DNA from: Chrysochromulina tobinii | Taxonomy: Eukaryota > Haptophyta > Prymnesiales > Chrysochromulinaceae | Length of the DNA stretch: 18,130 nt | NCBI GenBank assembly: GCA_001275005.1 | Contig: JWZX01000791.1 | Span: 1-18,130, forward strand | Direction of reading: 5' to 3' | Shown: positions 7,274 to 15,518 of the stretch, in pieces | Layout: each line of letters begins with the position of its first letter | Position numbering within the stretch: the first letter of the stretch is position 1 | Notes under the pieces: model-generated | Databases searched by the model: none | What the model was told of the DNA's origin: nothing | Seen by the model: the letters and a program-made list of their open reading frames with translations, nothing else | Translations under genes and position numbers: made by a program

Positions 7274-7987
7274 TCATACACGGACACTACCTGGGACGCA
7301 GCCACGAGTAGGACGGGCATTCGCCCACTCGTGCGCGCCGGACGGGGGCGGCTCTCTGGAGAACTCTTCTGGAGATGGCCCCCTCGTGGGATGACGATGT
7401 TGATGACCCCACAGGCTTCCGCTCTGGCGATGGCTCCATAGGAGGCCACGCCCCCATATCGAGCTAAAACGGCTGTGCATGAACGTTGGGCGCCGGCGCG
7501 GCGGTGCAGCATCGCTGTGATGGCGGGTAGGCGGCGGAAACGGTGAAGGGTACGGCGGGTACGGGTACGGGTATGGCATCTGGTGCTGCTGCGCCTTTCC
7601 GCAGCCGCAGCGATTGCCTCGCAGGCAGCGGCACATCATGCAGCTAGCGCAGAGGAAGAGGAGAACGCCCCCGAGAATAGGAAGTATCCTCCATACGATA
7701 ATGGCTGAGTTCAGCCACCATTCCGGAGCGCCGAGAGATTCACTGCAGCCAGGCAGTGCATAGTGGGCGCTGCCGTTTCTTGCGGTGCCGGGATCTCCTG
7801 GGATGAGGGGCTCTTGGGGCGCTTGCACGTTGGGCGAATTGAGGCCTTGCGTCGGAGTGAATGATGAAGAGGGCGGTGGTGGAGGGGACGCCAGAGCAAG
7901 CATCGCAATGGTCAGCATCAGTCCACGCACGGCCACCCGGCGTCCAAGTGCGCCAATCAGAACTTTGTAGGCCGAGTTTGGTATCAT
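7274..7987 (-). CDS. Single-pass membrane protein with Cys-rich stop-transfer and Pro/Tyr-rich tail
   Basis: This 237-residue protein has an N-terminal hydrophobic segment (about 22-34, LMLTIAMLALASP) that fits a signal peptide or anchor. A Pro/Ser-rich luminal part follows with one NGS glycosylation sequon (71-73), then a strong transmembrane segment (about 95-117). The membrane helix runs into a Cys-rich basic motif (CASCMMCRCLRGNRCGCG, 113-129), suitable for palmitoylation or metal binding, followed by PYPYPYPPYPSPFPPP (138-153). This layout recalls shisa-like or CYSTM-like adaptor proteins, but I see no family-defining motif. The last 70 residues are Arg/Pro/Ser-rich and may be disordered or mis-assigned. 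The ATG at 7987 faces the heme oxygenase gene across a short shared promoter. Confidence 0.55.
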   Translation of the reverse strand: MIPNSAYKVLIGALGRRVAVRGLMLTIAMLALASPPPPPSSSFTPTQGLNSPNVQAPQEPLIPGDPGTARNGSAHYALPGCSESLGAPEWWLNSAIIVWRILPILGGVLLFLCASCMMCRCLRGNRCGCGKAQQHQMPYPYPYPPYPSPFPPPTRHHSDAAPPRRRPTFMHSRFSSIWGRGLLWSHRQSGSLWGHQHRHPTRGPSPEEFSREPPPSGAHEWANARPTRGCVPGSVRV

Positions 7988-8154
7988 AATTTAAGCTAGA
8001 AACCATTGTTACGGCTCCGCACGTAGGGTCGAGTTTGACGCAGTCAATGTTACAATTCCTTGGCTCAATTTGTCGCGGTGTGAACGGGGGCGACGCGAAA
8101 ATTCCAGGCCTTTTCGTGTCGCCGCCCTCTCTGCACAGCCTCTCGGTGGCCGCG
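7988..8154. promoter_or_regulatory. Divergent promoter region
   Basis: These 167 bp lie between the minus-strand start at 7987 and the preferred plus-strand ATG of the heme oxygenase at 8155. An earlier in-frame ATG at 8047 falls inside it, so the true heme oxygenase leader may be shorter. Confidence 0.45.
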
Positions 8155-9253
8155 ATGGGCTCGTTTGCCAAGGTCCTCTCTCAGCTGGGCAACGTGGCAT
8201 CCGCACGGTTGGCCGCACCGGCCGCCACTGGCACGTCGCGCGGCATAATTCAGGGCTCTCGTGCCAACAAACAAGGCCTGTCGCTCATGCTCGATGGAAC
8301 GCTGAAAGCTGGGCATGACATGAAGACTTTTGGGCTAGGGACGGCGGCATCGCTTGCGACGGTCGAACGATACGCTCGCTTCACCGCGGCCATGCATCAC
8401 GTGTACGGCACCATGGAGAGGTCTTTCGACGCCTCGACGTCTCCTGTAGTCGTCCCACTGTGGCAGCGCTTCGGTGACTCGTTGCGTCGCGAGCCGTCAC
8501 TGGCCCTCGACCTGGCGGACGTGAGCTCGAGTGCTACGCTGCACAGCCGCACGCCAGCGACTGCAGCCTACTGCGCCGCCATCGAGGATGCCGCGGCAAG
8601 GGACAATGCCGACGGTGGGGGCCGTTTGATAGGCCACCTCTACTGCCGTTACTTTGCAGATCTGTTTGGTGGTCAGGTGAGTGGCACTGAGTGGCACTGA
8701 GGGCCAACAATTGCCATCTGCGCCATGCCATCGAAGCGCCATTTGAGTGCCGTGCGATCTCTCCCTCACACGCGGAGTCTTGGTGTGCACAAGCAGGCGC
8801 TCGCAGCCCCCACACGGTACGCTCTCGCGCCGGCTGTCCGCCCCGGTACGCCTCGGCACTACGACTTTGGCGACTTCGGCGCACGGCGCGCCGAGTCGGT
8901 GGAAGCGCTGTACCAAGCGTTCAACACGGCGGGGGCGGCGCTCGGATCTCAAGCGGCACAAGACGAAGTCGTAACGGAAGCGAACCGCGCGTTCGCGCAT
9001 AACATTGCGGTGCGCATAGCTTCGACCAGCTTCGACCAGCTGCGACTAGCTTCGACCAGCTTCGACTAGCTTCGACCAGCTTCTTACCGCCGCGCTCTGC
9101 CAAGCACTGCCGTGTGCCTGAGTGGCCGTTGTTTGCCTCCTTCATCAGGTGTACTCAGAGGAAGGGGCCCTGTGGAGTGGCGCAGCGCACGGCGTCGCCA
9201 ACATGGTTCGTGGCTTTGTGCGCGCGAAGGTCGTTGGTTCCCCTGCCGAATAA
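8155..9253 (+). CDS. HMOX1: Heme oxygenase, three exons
   Basis: The enzyme opens heme to biliverdin, CO and iron, the first step toward bilins. Proposed exons are 8155-8676, 8797-9009 and 9149-9253, all joined in phase 0, giving 279 residues, close to the family's usual 240-290. Donors are CAG|GTGAGT and GCG|GTGCGC; acceptors are AAGCAG|G and TTCATCAG|G. The signature is LIGHLYCRYFADLFGGQ (158-174), the counterpart of the family's H.YTRYLGDLSGGQ, keeping the catalytic Asp (169) and the GGQ. His54 in GTLKAGHDMKTF is the likely proximal heme ligand. HYDFGDF (195-201) and EANRAFAHNIAVY (235-247, spanning intron 2) match the C-terminal helices. Residues 1-30 are Ala/Arg/Ser-rich, possibly an organelle presequence. 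An in-frame ATG at 8047 would lengthen it by 36 residues. Confidence 0.85.
9018..9087 (+). repeat. 10-bp minisatellite inside heme oxygenase intron 2
   Basis: Seven near-perfect copies of AGCTTCGACC fill half of the 139-nt second intron. Variants replace TTC by TGC or the final C by T. The array starts 8 bp after the proposed donor GT. Confidence 0.85.
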
Positions 9254-9312
9254 CCAAGTGGCCTTTGGCAGGTCGTTGGGTCCCCTGCCGAATAACCCGA
9301 GTGGCCTTTGGC
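9230..9312 (+). repeat. 42-bp tandem duplication at the heme oxygenase 3' end
   Basis: Two copies of a 42-bp unit starting GTCGTTGG and containing CCCCTGCCGAATAACC lie at 9230-9271 and 9272-9312, with about four mismatches. The first copy supplies the last codons and the TAA stop (9251-9253). GCGCGAAG precedes copy 1 and follows copy 2. Confidence 0.85.
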
Positions 9313-10112
9313 GCGAAGAGCTCCCACCTCTGGGGCTGAGTCAGCCGTGGACGCAGGATTTCGGTCCCGCCACCACAGCTTGCCGCGTCTACTGTTCGTG
9401 CCGCGGTCTAGAATACTATGTGCTGTGCTGTGTGCCACTGTGGAGCCGTGTGCCTACGTGGAGACGGATAGGTTGTGATGCGAGAGAGGGGCGCGCAAAC
9501 GGTGCAAGGCTGCGAGCAGGCGCAATGCTCGAGACGGGGTAGCGATACCGACTCTCGCGTACCGAAGCTCTCCCGGGGCCCCAACCTCGAACCTGCAGAA
9601 CTCCACCCCACTGCTTCCCCACACCATTACCACCATGACATGCACTCCATGATGATGCGCGATGTGGTACGCACAGTGCCGCCTTGCCTCCATGTCTTCT
9701 TCCACGGCGTATGGAACGTAATGCATGCAATTTGGGCCGTTGGCTAGCTCGCCTGTGGCGTGTGGGGAGCCCTCATTCACACCCTCTATGCTCTAAAAAC
9801 ACAACCACACCTGCGCTTGAATGAGCTTGAGCACACAGCGGAGATACGTTTGCGCCGCGCAGTGGCGCCGATTCGGCGCCAAACGAAGACGAATAAAATA
9901 TGCTAGGTTTGGGAAAGCGGTTGCTAGAGAGCGGACGCCAAGTGGCGCCAAGCTCAGACGCGTCGATTAGCATCCGCCAGGGTGCCCGCGATCAGCCGCA
10001 CCTACCTCTCAACGCCAAGGCAGTACATGGTGCTGGGTGACGTTGCCAGAGGTGAGAGTATACATATTGCTCGCATGCGACGAAGGCCACGTCGTCTGAC
10101 CCATGAATGCCC
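9254..10112. other. Intergenic region, no confident gene
   Basis: Between the 3' ends of the heme oxygenase and the RING/MYND gene there is no supported gene. Structures seen are the tail of the 42-bp duplication, a hairpin-forming palindrome at 9863-9881, and a 46-codon ORF at 9900-10040. A possible splice donor (CCAGAG|GTGAGA) lies near 10052. The remainder of 9313-9860 shows nothing I can name. Confidence 0.5.
9863..9881. other. TGGCGCCG-ATT-CGGCGCCA palindrome
   Basis: Two perfect 8-bp arms around a 3-base loop. Together with the following AA it reads TTCGGCGCCAAA, close to the palindromic E2F consensus; GTGGCGCCAAGC occurs again about 75 bp further on. It may be a binding site or merely a hairpin in GC-rich DNA. 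Confidence 0.4.
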
Positions 10113-13100
10113 TCACGGTCTTTGCAGACACTCGCGAATTTCGTCACCATGTGTTTCCACCATGTGTTGTATGATGAGGCTGGCGGTTGGTCGGTGAAGA
10201 GACTCGTCCTCAGATTTCAGTCCATCGCTGCACAGATTTACCATGAGTTTTGAGTGACGAGCGGGCCGATGCTCACACAGTCGGCTCATGAACCCCTTCC
10301 ACCTGTCGACGAGCGGCTTGTCCTCTGGATACCAATCTACGATGATGGCGCTAGCGTCAAAGGCACCTGCTGCAAGCACCGCATCCGCACCGGGCCCGCT
10401 GTCTGCGAGTGCGCCGAGCAGCTTCAGGCTGGTGCGCAGCTGCGAGAAAACCAAGCTGAGCACCATCGTTTGCTGGGCAGAGGCCTGTCCGTCGCCGTCA
10501 CTGCCATCTTCCTGTGGGCCAAACGCACGCTCCACTGTGCGCGAGATGAGTGAGGTGAAGCGACGCACTGACATGTCGGCAAGCCGAGTGAGGCTGGTTG
10601 GTAGCGTATCCGCAAAGGCGTTGCTCGAGGAAACGAGGAAACGGACTACAATCGCTACGCCGTCCGCTGCGCACAACGCCTGCGCGCCGTCAGGATGGAC
10701 GTCGCTCGCCTCGTCGAAGACGAAGCTGTAGATTGCGGGAAGAACCGTGGTAGCCAGATCGATAGCCAGACAGGATTCGCAATCGATGGACTTGTCAGCA
10801 TTGGGTCCGTCGCCACCAGAAAAGGCAGCGTCTCGCTCTCCATCTAGATGCTTGATGTGTTCGTGCAAGCGCGCACAGAGCACATGTGGCAGCCGCGATT
10901 GGCATACCGTTTGCGGGGGGAGCTTGCTGATGAGCATGCAGATGGATGTAAGGCACTCCCCCACGTGCCAGTTGGCCACCTGGAGCTTGATTTTCATAGC
11001 ATGCACCTCCAGGCACATGCTCAGCACAGCTGCAACAGGGAGGCGAGCAAGGGAGGCACGCTCCGTTTGAGCGCTCAAGCCATTGCTTGCTCGACGGAAG
11101 AGCACCCCACACGCCTGTGTGCAGAAGCGAATGCAGCGCGGCCCGTGGCCAGCCAGCAGCGTCACTAGGCTTACGAGCTCGTTCTGGGCCTCGAGCTCGC
11201 TCTTGGACGGGGACGGATAGCACGGCGCCTCGATGGTCAGCCGCTCAGCGAGTAGGGCAACACGCGCTCCCGAAGGGAGCATGTGCACCGGCCATCGGCC
11301 ATTTGCTGTGCGCGGCTCTACCACAACGCCGCACAAGCCGTTCAGCTCAGGGCGGCCGTTCAAGCCCTTGACGCGCACCAAAGCGCCCACACGGAGCTCC
11401 TCTGCGGTAGGAGCCCCGACAGGTGCGAGGGGCTTGAACGGCGGCGCAGATGGCGTACACCCTATGCCCTCACTCTCCTTCTTGATCTTGTTCTCGAGGA
11501 AATCCTTGTAGGCGATCGACTTCTCGAGCAGCTTTTCGAGGCGCGCAACCTTATCTTTAGCGCTCAGGCCCTTGAGGCTGTCCAGTTCCTTGGCTTTTTC
11601 CTTCTCGGCCTGGGCGAACGGCGGCGCAGATGGCGTACACCCTGTGTTCGTGGAGGAGAGTGCGGGCGTGGATGGAGCAGAAAAGATGCCAGGCTGACCG
11701 AACGAAGACGCCGTTGGGCACGCCGCTGGCTTGGAGGGGGCGGAGCCGACGGTGAAGATGCCAGGCTGACCGAACGAAGACGCCGTTGGGCACGCCGCTG
11801 GCTTGGAGGGTGCGGAGCCGACGGTGAAGATGCCAGGCTGACCGAACGAAGACGCCGTTGGGCACGCTGTTGGCTTGAAGGGTGCAGAGCCGATGGTGAA
11901 GATGCCAGGCTGACCGAACGAAGACGACGTTGGGCACGCCGCTGGCTTGGAGGGTGCGGAGCCGACGGTGAAGATGCCAGGCTGACCGAACGAAGACGAT
12001 GTTGGGCACGCTGTTGGCTTGGAGGGTGCGGAGCCAAGCACGGCGGGGGAGTTCTCGCTCTGCAGTTGGAACGCTGCCTCATTAAAGTCGGAGACGAGCG
12101 GCAACATGGGCAGCGGCGACGGCGGGCTATGGGCGCGACGAGTCTGCTCCCTAGTGCGCACATCCTCCATGGTGGCGGCAACAGGCTCAACGAGCTTCAC
12201 TTCGTCCAGACGCCTGGCGGCGTCGCACTTCTTGCACCGGCGAAGACGCGCGCCTTTAGCAAGCTCCGCGGGCGAGAACTCGGCTCGCTTGTGTGCGGCT
12301 TGGCAGCCCAAGCAGGTAAGCAGCTGCTGATGTGGCTTCGAAGTGGGAGGCGCAGCAGAGCTCTCTCGCCGGGGGGGCACTGCGTGGCTCGTGCCCTGTG
12401 CTGGGCGCTGTGCTGGGCGCCGAGAGCTTGGTGGCACATAGTCAGGCAGCGTTTCCGTTTGGTTGATGGCATGCATGATCTCTTGGATGTCTGTGCCAGC
12501 CGCCGCGTTGATATCTGACGGGACGCATTTCTCGCCGCGATCGTACCTTGCAAGGAGCTCGTCCTCGCTCATCGGGTCAATTGACAGCAAAGTGCTCAGG
12601 AACTCACCGCCAGGCTTCTGCAGACTCGGGAACGCTCGCATCGCCGCAACCACGGCCTCTAGAGCGCCTGCAGTACGAACCGCGTTGAAACCAACGCCTG
12701 AGCGCAATGGCGGGGGATGGAGCGGCCCGCCGGCCGAACCGCTATCTACCCTATGCAGCGCGTCCGCTCCATGCAGCGCCATGAGCAGGAGCGGTGCAAT
12801 GGCTAGCCCAGCAAGCTCCTCGTCCTCCGGAGCGCGCCGCAGCGCTGCCCGTGAGATCGCGGCCACACACAGATTCTCGGCACTGAGAGCAAGCGCGGTG
12901 CCAGCATCCGCGCCAGCACTGCGGTCGTCGCAACATATCATCAGGGCTCGCATGGCAAGCATTGGCAATGGGCAATCACCATCAGCGGAGTGATCTCTCC
13001 AGTCGAGTTGCTGTGCCAGTCGGAGGCTCTGCACAACTGCGCGTGGGGCGCCAGCATTCGTGACGCACGGGAGCAACTCGCACAGCCCGAGCAAAACAAT

Positions 13101-14243
13101 GAGGTGACATGCGCTCGCCTGAATGAGAGGGTCAGTCTTGAAGGCAGTCATGATGTCGACGAGAGCCGGACCAAAGCCACGGTGGGAGGCGAACGCGCTG
13201 AACGCCGCCCGCTCTTGGGGGCCGTACCCGCTCGAGGCATCATCGCAGCTGGAGGCATCATCGCAGCAGATGTCATGGATCGCCTTCATCGCGTGCATCG
13301 CGACCTCGGTGCTCGCCGGCCCAAACTGGATGAGAATGCGCGCCACCGATGGTACCGACAGCTCGGAGAGGGACATGACTTCGGGCTTGGTGGGAAGATA
13401 CCAGCCACACGTCTCCTTATGCCCACGTTCGCTCCATGCGATCTTTTGATGCGACGCGCAGCAATAGCTGGTGATCCCGCAATGCGAGCACTTGGGCCAC
13501 GCAGCACCTGAGGGTGGTGCCATGCCGCAGGTGAGGCAGACGCTAGCCAACTCGGGATATGTGCAATGTGGATCCTGCCGCATCTTGTCAAAGTTCCCTC
13601 TCCCGCCAGCTTCGACCTTTCGCAGGTCTTGCAGTAATACGCGGTCGCCCATTTCGCGGCGTACACTTTCTGGGCACGATGCTGCTGCCTCCGCACACCA
13701 TAAAGACACGTTGAACACCTTGGGCTGTGCATCGGTTCCTGACAAACATTGCTGTTGCGCAGCTGCCTCCAATGCCGAGATTTCGGTGGCAGAGATGCAC
13801 TCTTTGCAGCGACGCGATCTGGCATTCTTTGATAGCTGCACGCGCGAGAACGCATCTTTCGGCAGCCTCTTCTTGCAGGCGGAGCACAGCGAGCCACCGG
13901 TGGCCGTCGGTGGATTTGACCACGTCTCTGTGCTCAGATCATTGGGTGCCGTCAGCAGATCACCTGATGCCTTCGGATCAATTGGTGCCTTCGTAGCAGC
14001 AGATGCAGCCGTGGTGGGACCGTTCTGCAGCGCGGCAAGCAAGCCACGGTTTGTATTGATCCGAGCGGCTGTCTCAATCTTCTCACGGCACTCGGGACAC
14101 CTGAAGCTGCCACTGGCTTGTGCACGCAGGAGACGGAGGCAGGCGTCGCAGAGCTCATGCGCGCCGCTGCACGGGAGTATCTTCGGCTCGTGCTGCGCGC
14201 CGTCGTAGGCCTCGAGGCAGACGGGGCACTCGAGTGCGCTCAT
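10113..14243 (-). CDS. Giant RING / MYND / FG-repeat / armadillo-like scaffold protein
   Basis: A single uninterrupted frame of 1376 residues. In order: a C3HC4 RING finger (Cys6, 9, 25, His29, Cys32, 35, 49, 52), suggesting E3 ubiquitin ligase activity; a C-x2-C-x22-C-x2-C zinc module (Cys120-149) resembling the Stc1 domain; and a MYND-type finger (Cys236, 239, 252, 255, 261, His265, His275, Cys279) with a His where the family has a Cys. Then come armadillo/HEAT-like helices (about 295-545), a second Stc1-like module (Cys644-673, identical spacing), and five 24-residue repeats with SSFGQPGIF (735-854). A charged coiled coil (about 878-925) is flanked by two GCTPSAPPF copies. An SH3/KOW-like domain (about 947-1003, LNGLCGVVVEP) is followed by more helical repeats to the end. 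The ATG at 14243 places the RING directly at the N-terminus. Role inferred: ubiquitin-linked assembly platform. Confidence 0.85.
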   Translation of the reverse strand: MSALECPVCLEAYDGAQHEPKILPCSGAHELCDACLRLLRAQASGSFRCPECREKIETAARINTNRGLLAALQNGPTTAASAATKAPIDPKASGDLLTAPNDLSTETWSNPPTATGGSLCSACKKRLPKDAFSRVQLSKNARSRRCKECISATEISALEAAAQQQCLSGTDAQPKVFNVSLWCAEAAASCPESVRREMGDRVLLQDLRKVEAGGRGNFDKMRQDPHCTYPELASVCLTCGMAPPSGAAWPKCSHCGITSYCCASHQKIAWSERGHKETCGWYLPTKPEVMSLSELSVPSVARILIQFGPASTEVAMHAMKAIHDICCDDASSCDDASSGYGPQERAAFSAFASHRGFGPALVDIMTAFKTDPLIQASACHLIVLLGLCELLPCVTNAGAPRAVVQSLRLAQQLDWRDHSADGDCPLPMLAMRALMICCDDRSAGADAGTALALSAENLCVAAISRAALRRAPEDEELAGLAIAPLLLMALHGADALHRVDSGSAGGPLHPPPLRSGVGFNAVRTAGALEAVVAAMRAFPSLQKPGGEFLSTLLSIDPMSEDELLARYDRGEKCVPSDINAAAGTDIQEIMHAINQTETLPDYVPPSSRRPAQRPAQGTSHAVPPRRESSAAPPTSKPHQQLLTCLGCQAAHKRAEFSPAELAKGARLRRCKKCDAARRLDEVKLVEPVAATMEDVRTREQTRRAHSPPSPLPMLPLVSDFNEAAFQLQSENSPAVLGSAPSKPTACPTSSSFGQPGIFTVGSAPSKPAACPTSSSFGQPGIFTIGSAPFKPTACPTASSFGQPGIFTVGSAPSKPAACPTASSFGQPGIFTVGSAPSKPAACPTASSFGQPGIFSAPSTPALSSTNTGCTPSAPPFAQAEKEKAKELDSLKGLSAKDKVARLEKLLEKSIAYKDFLENKIKKESEGIGCTPSAPPFKPLAPVGAPTAEELRVGALVRVKGLNGRPELNGLCGVVVEPRTANGRWPVHMLPSGARVALLAERLTIEAPCYPSPSKSELEAQNELVSLVTLLAGHGPRCIRFCTQACGVLFRRASNGLSAQTERASLARLPVAAVLSMCLEVHAMKIKLQVANWHVGECLTSICMLISKLPPQTVCQSRLPHVLCARLHEHIKHLDGERDAAFSGGDGPNADKSIDCESCLAIDLATTVLPAIYSFVFDEASDVHPDGAQALCAADGVAIVVRFLVSSSNAFADTLPTSLTRLADMSVRRFTSLISRTVERAFGPQEDGSDGDGQASAQQTMVLSLVFSQLRTSLKLLGALADSGPGADAVLAAGAFDASAIIVDWYPEDKPLVDRWKGFMSRLCEHRPARHSKLMVNLCSDGLKSEDESLHRPTASLIIQHMVETHGDEIRECLQRP
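11436..11643 (-). repeat. 28-bp direct repeat flanking the coiled-coil segment
   Basis: The same 28 bp occurs at 11436-11463 and 11616-11643 within the RING/MYND gene, encoding GCTPSAPPF both times, one copy on either side of the coiled coil. This suggests duplication of a linker motif or insertion of the coiled coil between copies. Confidence 0.85.
11682..12041 (-). repeat. 72-bp coding minisatellite, FG-type repeats
   Basis: Five head-to-tail 72-bp units encode 24-residue repeats with the invariant core SSFGQPGIF and a Ser/Pro/Lys/Ala spacer containing one Cys. Units differ by a few bases, such as Ala/Thr and Ser/Ala changes. The SFGQ core resembles FG nucleoporin repeats. On the opposite strand it produces a long Arg-rich shadow frame. 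Confidence 0.9.
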
Positions 14244-14462
14244 GGCCTCGTGGCGTGCAGCAAAAACACAGCAACTACAAAAACAGTACGCACAGCGCGT
14301 GCGTGCGCTGCGCGCGCTGCGCGCTCCTTATGGCGCGAAACCGAGAGCGATTTCTTTGAAGGAGAGTCTCAAACACCGAATCTGCGAGACGGTGGTGGTC
14401 GCCCCAGTGCACGGTTAAGCTTCCGAGCTCCCTCTAACTCGGAAATTCACAGTTTTTCACAA
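14244..14462. promoter_or_regulatory. Divergent promoter with E2F-like site
   Basis: These 219 bp separate the divergent starts at 14243 and 14463. They include TGGCGCGAAA (14331-14340), the reverse complement of TTTCGCGCCA, a textbook E2F/DP site, and just left of it a 30-bp alternating purine-pyrimidine GC tract (about 14295-14323) prone to Z-DNA. Confidence 0.45.
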
Positions 14463-15352
14463 ATGCCTTTTCGCGCGAGTTTCGTTGACCGCGAAGTCGA
14501 CCGCAATCGGCACACCTTGTGGATGCAAGAGGACCTCGCGCACACGGTCGCGCAAGCCTTTGTGCAATTCGACACCGGGTGCAAAGGCTACCTCACGCGG
14601 CACGAGCTGCGCGTCGCGCACGTGGCCGTCCTCGGCCATGCTCCCTCGCAAGTCGAGCTCGATGCGATGCTGCCCAAGAGGACCGACGGTGCGGCTGCCG
14701 CTGACGACGGCCGCTGACGGCTGCCCTCCCACACAGACTCTTGACCAGGCACCTGCCCATGTGCCCCCGCACAGGCTTCGAGACGGGAATCGAGCTGCCG
14801 CGGTTCTGCGAGCTCATGGACCAGCGGCTCGCGATGCAGGAGCCCGACGAGGTCACGCGCCGCTCGTTCCGTGCCTTTGACGCGCACGCCAAAGGCTACA
14901 TCAGCGCGGCAGACTTTGAGCGCGTGATGAACGGGATCGCGCCGCACCTGCCGCGCGAGACCATCTCCCTCGTCTTCTCCGAGGTCGACACAGATCGTGA
15001 TGGTGACGGCCCGGCGTGCCGTCGAACCTCTGCCGCATCTCGACCGATCTCGACCATCGGCCGCGCACCAATCGCCCCTCTTGCCCGCCCGCCTCGCCGG
15101 TCGCTCATACGCACGCGCGGCGCGCTACCCCGGTGCGCAGGTCGTGTTAGTTACAAGGACTTCCACACGATGATGATGGCCGTGCGCCCGGGCGGCGCTC
15201 GACACGGCGCTCGTCCTCCCGCGATGCGCGTACCTCCGCCCGTGGCCTTCACGCCCCCCCGATCGGCAGGCGGCCATCCCATATTAGGATCGGCCTCCCG
15301 AACGGCAGGTGGTCATGCATTCGGCGGCGCGGCGGGTCTGGCGGCGAGGTAG
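14463..15352 (+). CDS. EFCAB11: EF-hand protein, EFCAB11-like, three exons
   Basis: A calmodulin-fold protein with strong colinearity to animal EFCAB11, from memory of that family. Proposed exons are 14463-14688, 14775-15002 and 15141-15352, both junctions in phase 1, giving 221 residues. Donors are GACG|GTGCGG and GATG|GTGACG; acceptors are CGCACAG|G and GTGCGCAG|G. Loop 1 (FDTGCKGYLTRHE) and loop 3 (FDAHAKGYISAAD) lack standard ligands at positions 3 and 5. The second hand is vestigial. Loop 4, completed only by splicing, reads DTDRDGRVSYKD and has the acidic 1-3-5-12 ligands with Asp at 12. So probably only one site binds calcium well. A Gly/Pro/Ala-rich tail of about 55 residues follows, absent from the animal protein. 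Intron 2 is 138 nt without an in-frame stop. Confidence 0.8.
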
Positions 15353-15518
15353 CGTACACACACATGATGATGCAGTCAAATGCAGTCATGCTCACCACGT
15401 GTTTTAGAAAATCATTTGAGCCGGTGTACGCTCGGCACTTTCATCGATACAGCTCGTCGATACCGGTCCGTCATGATCCGTATAGCGTATACCAGTGACA
15501 GGCGGCATTGACAGGCGG

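Noticed and set aside
7551-7578. GGGTAC repeats as telomere-like sequence
   Set aside because: They encode the PYPYPYP stretch of the minus-strand membrane protein and are only a few units long.
8076-8122. Possible third copy of the MITE-like element near the heme oxygenase start
   Set aside because: Only short words such as GTGTGAAC and CTTTTCGTGT match, and their order differs from that in the two real copies.
11283-12518. 411-residue plus-strand frame with Arg-rich repeats
   Set aside because: The repeats are the reverse reading of the FG-coding minisatellite in the RING/MYND gene, with no other support.
14730-14740. CCCACACAG as the acceptor for EFCAB11 intron 1
   Set aside because: Joining there gives an immediate in-frame TGA, while the acceptor at 14773-14774 restores an EFCAB11-like sequence.
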